In this document: piece after piece, positions 18,260 to 27,496 of the stretch
Position numbering within the stretch: position 1 is the first letter of the stretch
Layout: the number at the start of each line of letters is the position of its first letter
DNA from: VMCP01 sp964415065
GTDB lineage: Bacteria; Bacteroidota; Bacteroidia; NS11-12g; UBA955
DNA: 64,000 nucleotides
Direction of reading: 5' to 3'
NCBI GenBank assembly: GCA_964415065.1
Contig: CAYPYX010000005.1
Span: 1 to 64,000, forward strand
Notes under the pieces: model-generated
The model's database searches: none
The model's input: only the letters and a program-made list of their open reading frames with translations
Told to the model about the DNA's origin: nothing
Program-made: the position numbers and the translations under genes

Positions 18260-20668
18260 ATGCAAGTTGTGGCAAATAAATCAGAAGAACTAACCAAAGA
18301 AGAGTTCATTGCTCAGGTATTAAACGATTATAAAATTGCATTCCAAAGCCGACAGGCCTCTTTAATTGGACGCAAAGAAGTATTAACGGGTAAAGCAAAA
18401 TTTGGAATATTCGGCGATGGTAAAGAAGTTGCACAAATCGCCATGGCCAAAGTTTTCGAACACGGTGATTGGAGAAGTGGTTATTATCGCGATCAAACTT
18501 TTATGTTCGCTAAAGGACTTTCAGACGTTCAAAAATTCTTTGCTCAACTATATGCTCATACCAACGTAGAAAAAGAGCCCGCTTCAGGTGGACGAAGCAT
18601 GAATGGGCACTATGCTACTCGTTTCCTAGATGATCAGGGAAATTGGTTGAGTCAAACAGACAGATACAATGTTAGTGCAGACATTTCTCCAACGGCAGGT
18701 CAAATGCCTCGCCTACTGGGTCTAGCTTTAGCTTCTAAATTATATAAAGAAAACCCCGATCTGCATGCACTTACTCAATTCTCAAACAAAGGAAATGAAA
18801 TTGCCTTTGGTACCATCGGCAATGCTTCAACTTCTGAGGGTGTATTTTGGGAAGTAATGAATGCTGCTTGCGTTATGCAAGTACCTATGCTAATGAGCGT
18901 TTGGGATGATGGTTACGGCATTTCTGTACCTGCTAAATATCAAACCGCTAAAGAATCCATCTCCGCTATAATGTCGGGTTTCCAAACCAATGAACAAGGT
19001 GTGGGAATGGAAATCTTCACAGCAAGAGGTTGGAATTACGCAGAATTGTGCAATGTTTACAAACAAGCTGCAGAAGTTTGTCGCACCAAACATACCCCTG
19101 TTTTAGTTCATGTTGTTGAAGTTACACAGCCTCAAGGCCACTCCACCAGTGGAAGCCATGAACGTTATAAATCAAAAGAGCGTCTAACTTGGGAAGCGGA
19201 ATTTGATTGCATTACTCAAATGAGAAAGTGGATGATCGAAAATCAAATTTCCACCGAATCAGAAATAGATGCCATGGAGAAGGCTGCGCTCGACGAAGTT
19301 AAAACCATGCAAAAACAAGCATGGATTGATTTCACTTCAGAGATCAAAACAGACATTCAAGAATTTGCTTCTGTACTTCAGTCGCTCATATCATTGCAAG
19401 TTGCTCCTGAGGCATTATCCAATATAAAAAATGATTTATTACAAATTTCAGATCCGATCCGCAGAGATTTAGGTAATGCAATCAATAAATCATTAAGAAA
19501 TACATTGAGTTGCACTCCAGCTCAACGTCAGCCCTTATTAGATTATTACCAAAAGTTCCTCAACGATAACCACGACCGATATTCATCGCATTTGCACAGT
19601 CAAAGTGCTGAAAATGCACTCAATGCTGCTGTTGTTCCCGCTGAATATACCGACGAAATTACCGACGGTTATATGGTAGTTCGTGCTTGTTTTGAAGCAA
19701 ACATGGAGAGAGACCCGCGCATCTTTGCTTTTGGTGAGGACGTTGGTAAAATTGGTGATGTTAACCAAGGATTTTCTGGTTTACAAGAAAAATTTGGGGA
19801 ACTCCGTGTTACCGATAAAGGGATTCGTGAATGGAGTATACTCGGTGAAGGTATTGGTGCTGCTATGAGAGGCTTACGTCCTATTGCAGAAATTCAGTAT
19901 TTGGATTACTTACTGTATGCATTAGAACCCATGAGCGATGATTTAGCAACATTACAATATCGCACCAAAGGCGGTCAAAAATCACCCGTTATTGTTCGTA
20001 CACGTGGACATAGACTAGAAGGAATTTGGCATTCTGGCTCTCCTATGGGCATGATTATCAATGCGGTTAGAGGTATGTATGTTTGTGTACCTAGAAATAT
20101 GACACAAGCAGCGGGTATGTACAATACCCTACTTAGAAGTGATGAACCCGCATTAGTTGTTGAATGTCTTAACGGTTATCGTAGCAAGGAAAAAATGCCT
20201 AAAAATATCGGTGAATTCACAGTTCCTTTAGGTGTGCCAGAAGTATTGCGTTTTGGGGAAGATGTTACGTTAGTTACCTATGGTTCTAATTGTAAATTGG
20301 CATCAGAGGCAGTTGATCAATTAGCAGAAGTAGGAATACGAGTGGAACTCATTGACGCTCAAACTTTACTTCCATTTGATATAAAACACTCAATTGTAGA
20401 AAGTGTAAAGAACACGAATCGATTGGTTGTTTTAGATGAAGATGTTCCCGGTGGTGCAAGTGCTTATATCCTACAACAGATTTTGGAAATCCAGAATGGT
20501 TACCGCTATTTAGATTCTGCACCATTAACGCTGACTTCCAAAGCTCACAGACCTGCTTATTCAAGCGATGGTGATTACTTCTCAAAGCCATCCGTAGATG
20601 ATATCTTTAAAGCCATCTACCAGATGATGCATGAAGTAAATCCTCAACGCTGGCCCTCACTACTGTAA
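18260..20668 (+). CDS. fused 2-oxoacid dehydrogenase E1 (alpha plus beta subunits)
   Basis: An 802-residue thiamine-diphosphate enzyme combining E1-alpha (about residues 25-330) and E1-beta (about residues 470-800) in one chain, as in a Bacteroidota-typical branched-chain or general 2-oxoacid dehydrogenase. The alpha part shows RSGYYRDQTFM and HSTSGSHERYK; the beta part shows FGEDVGKIGDVNQGF, EIQYLDYLLYALEP and RTRGHRLEGIWHSGSPMG. The cofactor motif reads GNASTSEG (N188) then VWDDGYGIS, where classic E1-alpha has GDG...NN; I believe this is usual for this long subfamily. It would feed acyl groups to an E2 lipoyl protein encoded elsewhere. Predicted leaderless mRNA. Confidence 0.88.
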   Translation: MQVVANKSEELTKEEFIAQVLNDYKIAFQSRQASLIGRKEVLTGKAKFGIFGDGKEVAQIAMAKVFEHGDWRSGYYRDQTFMFAKGLSDVQKFFAQLYAHTNVEKEPASGGRSMNGHYATRFLDDQGNWLSQTDRYNVSADISPTAGQMPRLLGLALASKLYKENPDLHALTQFSNKGNEIAFGTIGNASTSEGVFWEVMNAACVMQVPMLMSVWDDGYGISVPAKYQTAKESISAIMSGFQTNEQGVGMEIFTARGWNYAELCNVYKQAAEVCRTKHTPVLVHVVEVTQPQGHSTSGSHERYKSKERLTWEAEFDCITQMRKWMIENQISTESEIDAMEKAALDEVKTMQKQAWIDFTSEIKTDIQEFASVLQSLISLQVAPEALSNIKNDLLQISDPIRRDLGNAINKSLRNTLSCTPAQRQPLLDYYQKFLNDNHDRYSSHLHSQSAENALNAAVVPAEYTDEITDGYMVVRACFEANMERDPRIFAFGEDVGKIGDVNQGFSGLQEKFGELRVTDKGIREWSILGEGIGAAMRGLRPIAEIQYLDYLLYALEPMSDDLATLQYRTKGGQKSPVIVRTRGHRLEGIWHSGSPMGMIINAVRGMYVCVPRNMTQAAGMYNTLLRSDEPALVVECLNGYRSKEKMPKNIGEFTVPLGVPEVLRFGEDVTLVTYGSNCKLASEAVDQLAEVGIRVELIDAQTLLPFDIKHSIVESVKNTNRLVVLDEDVPGGASAYILQQILEIQNGYRYLDSAPLTLTSKAHRPAYSSDGDYFSKPSVDDIFKAIYQMMHEVNPQRWPSLL

Positions 20669-20779
20669 TGAATACAGAAGGTTTCGTGCAATTGCTGTTT
20701 TCTAATTTTAAATCGTATACATCACAAACTTTCAGTCCTCAATTTCAAGTTCTTTAAAATATCCAGGTAAATTTCCATT

Positions 20780-23452
20780 ATGCAAACCCACACCATTCCC
20801 AATTTGTTAAGATTAAGTGGCTTAGAACCATTCACTCTAACCAATACTACCAATTTTGTGAATATTGGTGAACGTACCAATGTAACTGGTAGTAAGGCAT
20901 TTGCCAAGCTTATTCTAAATGGTGATTATAATGCAGCCCTTGATGTTGCTCGTCAGCAAGTTGAAAATGGAGCTCAAATCATTGATATTAACATGGATGA
21001 AGGAATGCTCGATGGCGTTAAAGCCATGACTACATTCCTCAACCTTATAGCTTCTGAACCTGATATTGCCCGAGTTCCAATCATGCTGGATTCATCCAAA
21101 TGGGAAGTACTCGAGGCTGGATTAAAATGCCTTCAAGGTAAAGGAATTGTGAATTCTATCTCTTTGAAAGATGGAGAAGCTGAATTTATTCGAAAAGCCA
21201 AATTAGTCAAAAGATACGGTGCTGCTGTCGTTGTAATGGCATTTGATGAAGTTGGACAAGCAGATAACTTCCAACGCAAAATCGAAGTTTGCAAACGCAG
21301 TTACGATATCCTAGTTAATCAAGTACTTTTCAATCCCCAAGACATTATTTTCGACCCTAATATTCTAACCGTAGGAACAGGGATCGATGAACATAATAAT
21401 TATGCCGTAGATTTCATTGAAGCTACTCGATGGATCAAACAAAATCTTCCTGGAGCTAAAGTTTCTGGCGGTATTTCTAATATTTCTTTTTCTTTTAGGG
21501 GAAATAATGCCGTACGTGAGGCAATGCACTCTGCATTCTTATATCATGCAATAAAAGCAGGATTGGATATGGGAATCGTAAATGCAGGAATGATTGATGT
21601 GTATGAAGAAATCCCCAAAGATTTATTAGAAAAAATAGAGGATGTTCTTTTAAATCGTCGTCCCGATGCAACAGAGAATTTAATAAATCACGCGGAAACA
21701 GTAAAAAGCAAAAAAGCCGATAAAGTTGAAACCCAAGAATGGCGAAATTTACCCGTTGAAGACCGCTTAAAGCATAGTTTAGTTAAAGGAATTACAGAGT
21801 TTATCGATCAAGATACTCAAGAAGCATTAGATAAATTACAGGACCCATTGGGTGTAATAGAAGGTCCACTAATGGCCGGAATGAACTACGTAGGTGATCT
21901 TTTTGGGGAAGGTAAGATGTTCTTGCCTCAAGTGGTAAAAAGTGCCCGTGTAATGAAAAAATCCGTTGCTTACTTACAGCCATTCCTCGAAGCTCAAAAA
22001 GCACAAGCTACTGAAAGCCGTACTCAAGGAAAAATACTTTTGGCTACCGTTAAAGGCGACGTACATGATATCGGTAAAAACATTGTAGGTGTAGTACTTG
22101 CATGCAACAACTACGAAATTGAAGATATGGGGGTTATGGTACCAGCGGATAAAATCTTATCTCGTGCCCGTGAATGGGGTGCCGATATTATAGGTCTCAG
22201 CGGATTAATTACTCCTTCTCTTGATGAAATGGTTCACGTTGCATCTGAAATGCAACGATTAGGCATGAAACAACCCCTTCTTATCGGGGGAGCCACTACT
22301 TCTCGCGTTCATACAGCCGTAAAAATCGCACCGAACTATCAATATCCTGTAATTCATGTTACCGATGCCAGTCGTTCTGTACCTGTTGCAGGCCAACTTC
22401 TAAATCCTGAAACGTATGGCGATTTTGCTACGAAACTCAAAGATGAATACACTGAATTGGCCGAGAATCATGCCAAAAGGCAAGCGGCAAAGGATTTAAT
22501 TCCCTATCCCGAAGCATACTCAAATCAATGGAAATTTGACGGATTGATTCGCAAGCCCAAGCAAATCGGATTTCAGCAAATTACCAACATCGGTATTTCC
22601 ACTCTTAAAAATTATATCGACTGGACTCCTTTCTTCCAAACTTGGGAATTAAAAGGAAAGTACCCAGATATTTTTCAAGATCCTTTTGTTGGAGTAGAAT
22701 CTAGAAAGCTCTTTAACGATGCCATAGAAATGCTTGAAAACTGGGAATCTGAAAATTCCATTTTATGCAAGGCCACTTTCTTCGTTTTACCTGTGCGCCG
22801 TTGCCATGATGATTGCGGGGTTTATGCCGATGAAGCAGCAACACAACATCTAGGTAACTTCCATTTCTTACGTCAACAACGTAAAATGTCGACTGGTGTT
22901 CCTAATCTTTCATTAGCCGATTTTCTGAATCCAGATGATGTAGATTATTTAGGCGGTTTCGCAGTAACCTCGGGAATTGGTTTGGATAAAATTGTAGCCC
23001 AATATGACCAAAATCACGACGATTACAACAGCATAATGGCAAAAGCCCTTGCTGATCGTTTAGCGGAGGCATATGCTGAATATTTGCACGAATTGGTTCG
23101 TAAAGATTTTTGGGGATATTCTTCCGAAGAACAACTCAGTTTGGAAGAATTAATACGTGAGAATTATCAAGGCATTCGTCCAGCACCTGGTTATCCCGCT
23201 TGTCCCGATCACACAGAAAAGAAATTCTTGTTTGAATTACTAAACAAACATTACGATACTTCCATTGAACTAACAGAGAGTATGGCCATGTGGCCCGCTT
23301 CTAGTGTTAGCGGTTGGTTCTTCGCCCATCCTGAATCAAAATACTTCGGACTGGGTAAAATACAAAAAGACCAAGTTGAGGAATATGCTCGTCGCAAAAA
23401 AATGGATGTCTCGGAAATCGAAAGATGGCTTAGACCAGTATTGGGATACTAA
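20780..23452 (+). CDS. metH: cobalamin-dependent methionine synthase lacking the homocysteine module
   Basis: An 890-residue protein covering methionine synthase domains 2-4. Pterin/methyltetrahydrofolate-binding barrel (about 1-300: NIGERTNVTGSKAF, IDINMDEGMLDG, PIMLDSSKWEV), cap and B12-binding Rossmann domains with the DxHDIG motif (D427, H429, G432) plus the GLSGLITPSLDEM and IGGATTSR blocks, and the reactivation domain (RPAPGYPACPDHTEK, 800-814). The N-terminal homocysteine/zinc barrel is absent. Bacteroidota often encode it as a separate neighbouring gene, but here the upstream neighbour is the E1 gene. It needs a homocysteine methyltransferase partner from elsewhere. I see no cobalamin or SAM riboswitch in the 111-bp leader. 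Confidence 0.94.
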   Translation: MQTHTIPNLLRLSGLEPFTLTNTTNFVNIGERTNVTGSKAFAKLILNGDYNAALDVARQQVENGAQIIDINMDEGMLDGVKAMTTFLNLIASEPDIARVPIMLDSSKWEVLEAGLKCLQGKGIVNSISLKDGEAEFIRKAKLVKRYGAAVVVMAFDEVGQADNFQRKIEVCKRSYDILVNQVLFNPQDIIFDPNILTVGTGIDEHNNYAVDFIEATRWIKQNLPGAKVSGGISNISFSFRGNNAVREAMHSAFLYHAIKAGLDMGIVNAGMIDVYEEIPKDLLEKIEDVLLNRRPDATENLINHAETVKSKKADKVETQEWRNLPVEDRLKHSLVKGITEFIDQDTQEALDKLQDPLGVIEGPLMAGMNYVGDLFGEGKMFLPQVVKSARVMKKSVAYLQPFLEAQKAQATESRTQGKILLATVKGDVHDIGKNIVGVVLACNNYEIEDMGVMVPADKILSRAREWGADIIGLSGLITPSLDEMVHVASEMQRLGMKQPLLIGGATTSRVHTAVKIAPNYQYPVIHVTDASRSVPVAGQLLNPETYGDFATKLKDEYTELAENHAKRQAAKDLIPYPEAYSNQWKFDGLIRKPKQIGFQQITNIGISTLKNYIDWTPFFQTWELKGKYPDIFQDPFVGVESRKLFNDAIEMLENWESENSILCKATFFVLPVRRCHDDCGVYADEAATQHLGNFHFLRQQRKMSTGVPNLSLADFLNPDDVDYLGGFAVTSGIGLDKIVAQYDQNHDDYNSIMAKALADRLAEAYAEYLHELVRKDFWGYSSEEQLSLEELIRENYQGIRPAPGYPACPDHTEKKFLFELLNKHYDTSIELTESMAMWPASSVSGWFFAHPESKYFGLGKIQKDQVEEYARRKKMDVSEIERWLRPVLGY

Positions 23453-23467
23453 TAAAAGAAGGATTTT

Positions 23468-24613
23468 TTATTTAAATGGATTGCTGTATGCCGGGTTCGA
23501 AATTAATACCGAATCAGTCATGGTTCTCAAATAAGCTACTAAATCATCCTTTTGTTGTTGAGACAGATTCAATTGAATTCCACCATGCGCACTCATTTGC
23601 GGATGTATATTCGGATGATCATAATTCACACCAGAAGAATAATGTTCAACCACTTCTTCCAATGTATTAAATCGTCCATCATGCATATATGGAGCAGTTA
23701 ATGCAATATTCAGTAATGAAGGTGCTTTAAATGTCCCCAAATCCTGTGAACGGTTAGTTATACCACCTACACCTTTATCAACTACAGGACCTGGCAACCC
23801 ATTGGAGGCGATTCCTCCCATCAATGGATTCTGTTGTTGGGCCATTTCACCTCCGTGACAATGGAAACAATCTGCTCCCTTTGTTTTGCCTTGCGCATCA
23901 AAGTCCACTAATCCATTAAATATAAACGCACCTCGCAACTCTGAGGCATTTAATAAATGAGAATTTGTACCCGGGAAAAACTGATTGAATCGGGAATCCT
24001 TGCTTACAATGGAAAGTAAGAACTGTTCCATGGCTTTCGACATATCCAATAGATTCGGTTCAGAATTAAAGGCCTTATTGAAATAATCTATGTATTTCTG
24101 ATTTCTGCGCAAACGTGTTTCTAATAATGGCAAGGTCATAGCCATTTCGTTATGCGCCTGAATGGGTTCAAACACCAAATCTCTTAAAGTATTGACACGC
24201 GCATCCCAGAAAAACTTGCGAGAATACGCCATGTTGAATAAACTCGGTGCATTTCTCCCTGTTTTTAATCCAAATACACCAGTGCTTAACTTTCGAGGGT
24301 CAGCAAATGCGTATTCTTGAAAGTGACATGAACTGCAACTTATACTCGAATCGATGGAGAGAACGGGATCATAAAACAACATTCTTCCCAAATAAATTCC
24401 CTCAACTGTAAAAGGATTATCTGAAGGAAGAGAGGGCATTCCAAAATCAGTTGGGAAAATATCTGTAGGACTTACTGCAGTTGGTTTATAAACGTTTTTA
24501 TTTTTTGAGGGATCTTCTTCTTCCCTACATGATATTGTTACAAAAACGATGGTTGCATATAAAAACATCTGCCGCAACATTCGCTGTCCAGTGAGTTCTA
24601 AAAACTTGTTCAT
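23468..24613 (-). CDS. di-haem cytochrome c, MauG/MbnH-like peroxidase family
   Basis: A 381-residue di-haem protein of the bacterial cytochrome c peroxidase/MauG superfamily. Two haem c sites are visible: CSSCH (93-97) and CFHCH (249-253). The N-terminus looks like a lipoprotein signal (MFLYATIVFVTISC), so the shorter start at residue 12 (24580) is also possible. Family blocks: GRMLFYDPVLS, TGRNAPSLFNMAYSRKFFWDAR, and the C-terminal APYMHDGRFNTLEEVVEHYSSG. Immediately upstream is an MbnP-like gene, the known partner of MbnH, a di-haem enzyme that oxidises a tryptophan of MbnP to kynurenine to create a copper site. By context I favour an MbnH role over a general peroxidase. Confidence 0.85.
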   Translation of the reverse strand: MNKFLELTGQRMLRQMFLYATIVFVTISCREEEDPSKNKNVYKPTAVSPTDIFPTDFGMPSLPSDNPFTVEGIYLGRMLFYDPVLSIDSSISCSSCHFQEYAFADPRKLSTGVFGLKTGRNAPSLFNMAYSRKFFWDARVNTLRDLVFEPIQAHNEMAMTLPLLETRLRRNQKYIDYFNKAFNSEPNLLDMSKAMEQFLLSIVSKDSRFNQFFPGTNSHLLNASELRGAFIFNGLVDFDAQGKTKGADCFHCHGGEMAQQQNPLMGGIASNGLPGPVVDKGVGGITNRSQDLGTFKAPSLLNIALTAPYMHDGRFNTLEEVVEHYSSGVNYDHPNIHPQMSAHGGIQLNLSQQQKDDLVAYLRTMTDSVLISNPAYSNPFK

Positions 24614-24690
24614 GACCTATTTACTTCAGACCAATTTTTAATATTAAATATATACTATTCTCTCAACTCGAGCATTTGATCCATGAACGA

Positions 24691-25476
24691 TCATTTCACA
24701 TCTGCCAACTCGAAAACCCCATTTTGCATGTTTTCCAATATCTTTTCCATCAACTGAAATTCTAATGTACCTTCAGAATGCGAAACGGATTTTGTTTTTA
24801 ACGCAATATTGTTGGGAAAGCTAAAGAAACGCTCTGCATGCATGTTGATGGTGGCCGTTTTAGATGTTTTTTCAATGCTGAACGAAAAAGGCAGTTCGTA
24901 ATTGCGAACTAATGGCATAGTAGCTGTGTGGAAACTAAACCCTTTAGAAGAACTACCAGCAGCCGTGTCTTTAAACAAACCGTCTAATGCTTGGAATATA
25001 TAACCGCCCGACCAGCCCCAATGCATACCATTCAAATTGGGATTCAATGGATGATCCGAAGGCCATTTGCTCGGATCACCATGATTGATAGCCGAATCCA
25101 ATCCAATCATAAATGAAATGCCTTTATAATTTCCAGGAGGAATTCCTTTGTAAGTAAACTCAGTTCTTTTGCCTCTGGGACTAATCCACTGATATCCATC
25201 ACCCAACAATACCGTGTCTCCATCCTCTTTTATTAAAGCTAAATGCGATACTATAAATGCCCAATTCGTGATATCAAACAACTCACCCGACGATTTAGGA
25301 GAAAAAGTATTCGTACCTAACGCTGGTAAATCCTTTCCATTTATCAATCCAACCCAATTCAGCTTTAACTCAATTGGTTGATTGTTTGTCGGAGGATCTA
25401 CAGGCTTTTTTTCACAGGATGATAATCCTAAGATCCCTAAAACAGTTACCAAACTTAAAATACTATATTTTTTCAT
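24691..25476 (-). CDS. MbnP-like copper-binding lipoprotein
   Basis: A 261-residue protein with a lipoprotein signal (lipidated Cys21 in GLSSC). It has the MbnP-family pattern: an extended beta domain, TEFTYKGIPPGNYKGISFMIGLD, a segment with Pro-rich NPNLNG, then MHWGWSGGYIF (M151, H152, W153, W155), which is the most recognisable MbnP signature. MbnP proteins bind copper after a partner di-haem enzyme converts a tryptophan to kynurenine; W153 or W155 are the natural candidates here, by inference. It lies between an M1 peptidase gene (5-bp gap upstream) and the di-haem gene (77-bp gap downstream). No methanobactin biosynthesis genes (mbnB, mbnC) are in the window. Confidence 0.82.
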   Translation of the reverse strand: MKKYSILSLVTVLGILGLSSCEKKPVDPPTNNQPIELKLNWVGLINGKDLPALGTNTFSPKSSGELFDITNWAFIVSHLALIKEDGDTVLLGDGYQWISPRGKRTEFTYKGIPPGNYKGISFMIGLDSAINHGDPSKWPSDHPLNPNLNGMHWGWSGGYIFQALDGLFKDTAAGSSSKGFSFHTATMPLVRNYELPFSFSIEKTSKTATINMHAERFFSFPNNIALKTKSVSHSEGTLEFQLMEKILENMQNGVFELADVK

Positions 25477-25481
25477 ATTAT

Positions 25482-27419
25482 TCAGGACTTAATCCACTTT
25501 TTCAAATATACTTTATTATCAGTAAAAATCTTAATAATATAAGTACCGGTTGACAAAGAACTTACATCGATTGAAACATTTTGTATTGAACTTGAGCCAA
25601 ATTCACTGGTTCGGATAGTTTGACCCAGCAACGATATAATCTCAATTTTTGAAATATCTGGATTTCGGGATTTAACATTCACTATTTCGCCATTTGAAGG
25701 ATTGGGAAACACGAATACTGGATCTTCTTGTATTTTTCCTAAATTCATCCCTCCAACTGCTGCTTTAGCTAGAACTGTAACTTGAGGATCGAAAATGGCT
25801 GTGTCTACATCAAATAAAACACTTAACGTGTAATCTTCCGTGAGTTTTTGAGGAGTAAATATTTTTAATTCTTCCCGACCGGTTAACTTGTTTTTGAACA
25901 GTATGGGTATGGAAATTTTCCAAAATGGTACAGATGGATTTGAAGGAGTTTGTTCGATTTTTACTTTTAAAGTACTACCTCTCTGTTCCCAATTTATTTT
26001 CAAGTAAGGAAAGCCATCACCTTCATACCACTGCTTGAAAAATTCTTGCAAGTTTTGACCTGAAACGGATTCCATGATCGATCTAAACTGTTCGGTTGTA
26101 GCAAATCCAATGGTTTTGCGGGAGTTTAAATATTGTCGACATCCCTCGAAAAACAAAGAATCACCTAATCTAACACGCAACATGTGTAAAAGCCAGGCAC
26201 CCTTTCTGTAGGTCAAACGCCCATTAAATAATTGATTTACAGAAGAAGTATCTTTAGGTTTCACAGACCCATTAGGGTCAGCTGTAATATCTACTCGAGT
26301 ACCTCGCATTTTATCCCTGAAAGTACTTTTATCGTAAATATATTCATAAGCAACAGAGGTTAAATAAGTGGCAAATCCTTCATTCAACCATAAATCATTC
26401 CAGGAACCACAAGTTACTAAATCTCCAAACCACTGATGTGCCAATTCATGTGCAGTTAAATCAAATGAAAAGTTAACCATAAAGCTCATAGTCTGGTGTT
26501 CCATTCCACCACCCCAAGTAAATTGTGCATGACCATACTTTTCATTCATGAATGGATATTCAATGAACAAACTATCGAACAGACGCAACATAGGCAAAAC
26601 ACGTTTTGCCTCTAATTGAGTGGTTTGTAAAAACTGAGGAAATACGTAGTTTACAACGGGTAGCGAATCCGTTCTGCCATGAAATTTTGCATAATCCGTA
26701 AACTCTGTGTAATTAGTTACAGCTATTGCCACAAGATACGTAGCTACAGGATGACGGTGTTTCCAGTAATGAATAGATTTACTTGCGCTACTAGTATCCA
26801 CTTTTACCAATATACCATTGCTTCCAACTTTAAAATCTCGAGCCGTTTCAACGATAATATCAATAGAATCAATCTTATCAGACAATGTCTGTTTGCAGGG
26901 CCACCAAAACGGTGCACCATAGGGTTGACTTAAGGTATGAATTATAGGGCCCGTAGAATGAGCATCATAGGTATATGCACCAAATCCACCCGGGATACTT
27001 GCCGGATTACCCTGATAAAAAACAGTAAAGGAATCTCGCTCACCATCTATCCATAGCCCATTCTTGAAAACAAAAACTTTGTTACCTTTTCGATTGAATT
27101 TAGTGGAAATTCCTCGGTAAAGTACGCTGTCAACCATCATGTCAGCAATCAAATCAAATGCCAAAGAATCGTAGTTTCCACCTTGAACTTGAAACGAAAA
27201 AAGTACGTTTCCTGATATATTGGAATTCATCTTCGGATTCAATTTCCAATTACAACGATGGTATTGAATATCATACCCATGAAAATTAGGAGTACTAGAA
27301 CGTTTTTGAACATCCATCAAAGCCTGCAAATGCTGTTTTTCGGCACAAATTATATCTTCATCAATTTGTGCATTAAGAGGTAAAACCAACACCAACAGAA
27401 AGTTCAAAATCCAACGCAT
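25482..27419 (-). CDS. secreted M1-family aminopeptidase with T9SS sorting domain
   Basis: A 645-residue zinc metallopeptidase of the aminopeptidase N type. Signal peptide (WILNFLLVLVLPLNAQ), N-terminal beta-saddle domain, catalytic thermolysin-like domain with HELAH (324-328) and the third zinc ligand E347 at the canonical spacing (WLNEGF), the substrate-binding GGMEHQ block, and a C-terminal type A T9SS domain (NPSNGE onwards, ending KKWIKS). It is likely exported to the cell surface to trim peptides. It is the first gene of an apparent operon with the MbnP-like and di-haem genes (5 bp to MbnP). A near -7 box, GAAATTTG at 27424-27431, lies only 4 nt before the ATG. Confidence 0.92.
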   Translation of the reverse strand: MRWILNFLLVLVLPLNAQIDEDIICAEKQHLQALMDVQKRSSTPNFHGYDIQYHRCNWKLNPKMNSNISGNVLFSFQVQGGNYDSLAFDLIADMMVDSVLYRGISTKFNRKGNKVFVFKNGLWIDGERDSFTVFYQGNPASIPGGFGAYTYDAHSTGPIIHTLSQPYGAPFWWPCKQTLSDKIDSIDIIVETARDFKVGSNGILVKVDTSSASKSIHYWKHRHPVATYLVAIAVTNYTEFTDYAKFHGRTDSLPVVNYVFPQFLQTTQLEAKRVLPMLRLFDSLFIEYPFMNEKYGHAQFTWGGGMEHQTMSFMVNFSFDLTAHELAHQWFGDLVTCGSWNDLWLNEGFATYLTSVAYEYIYDKSTFRDKMRGTRVDITADPNGSVKPKDTSSVNQLFNGRLTYRKGAWLLHMLRVRLGDSLFFEGCRQYLNSRKTIGFATTEQFRSIMESVSGQNLQEFFKQWYEGDGFPYLKINWEQRGSTLKVKIEQTPSNPSVPFWKISIPILFKNKLTGREELKIFTPQKLTEDYTLSVLFDVDTAIFDPQVTVLAKAAVGGMNLGKIQEDPVFVFPNPSNGEIVNVKSRNPDISKIEIISLLGQTIRTSEFGSSSIQNVSIDVSSLSTGTYIIKIFTDNKVYLKKWIKS

Positions 27420-27496
27420 CTCACAAATTTCGTATTTTAATTCAAATCCCCCATTCTTTCAACGCATATTCCATAAATTTCGACGAATTTTGCAGT

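Noticed and set aside
20669..20779. Cobalamin or SAM riboswitch before metH
   Set aside because: The 111-bp leader shows no B12-box-like sequence or multi-stem architecture; I could not identify any riboswitch core.
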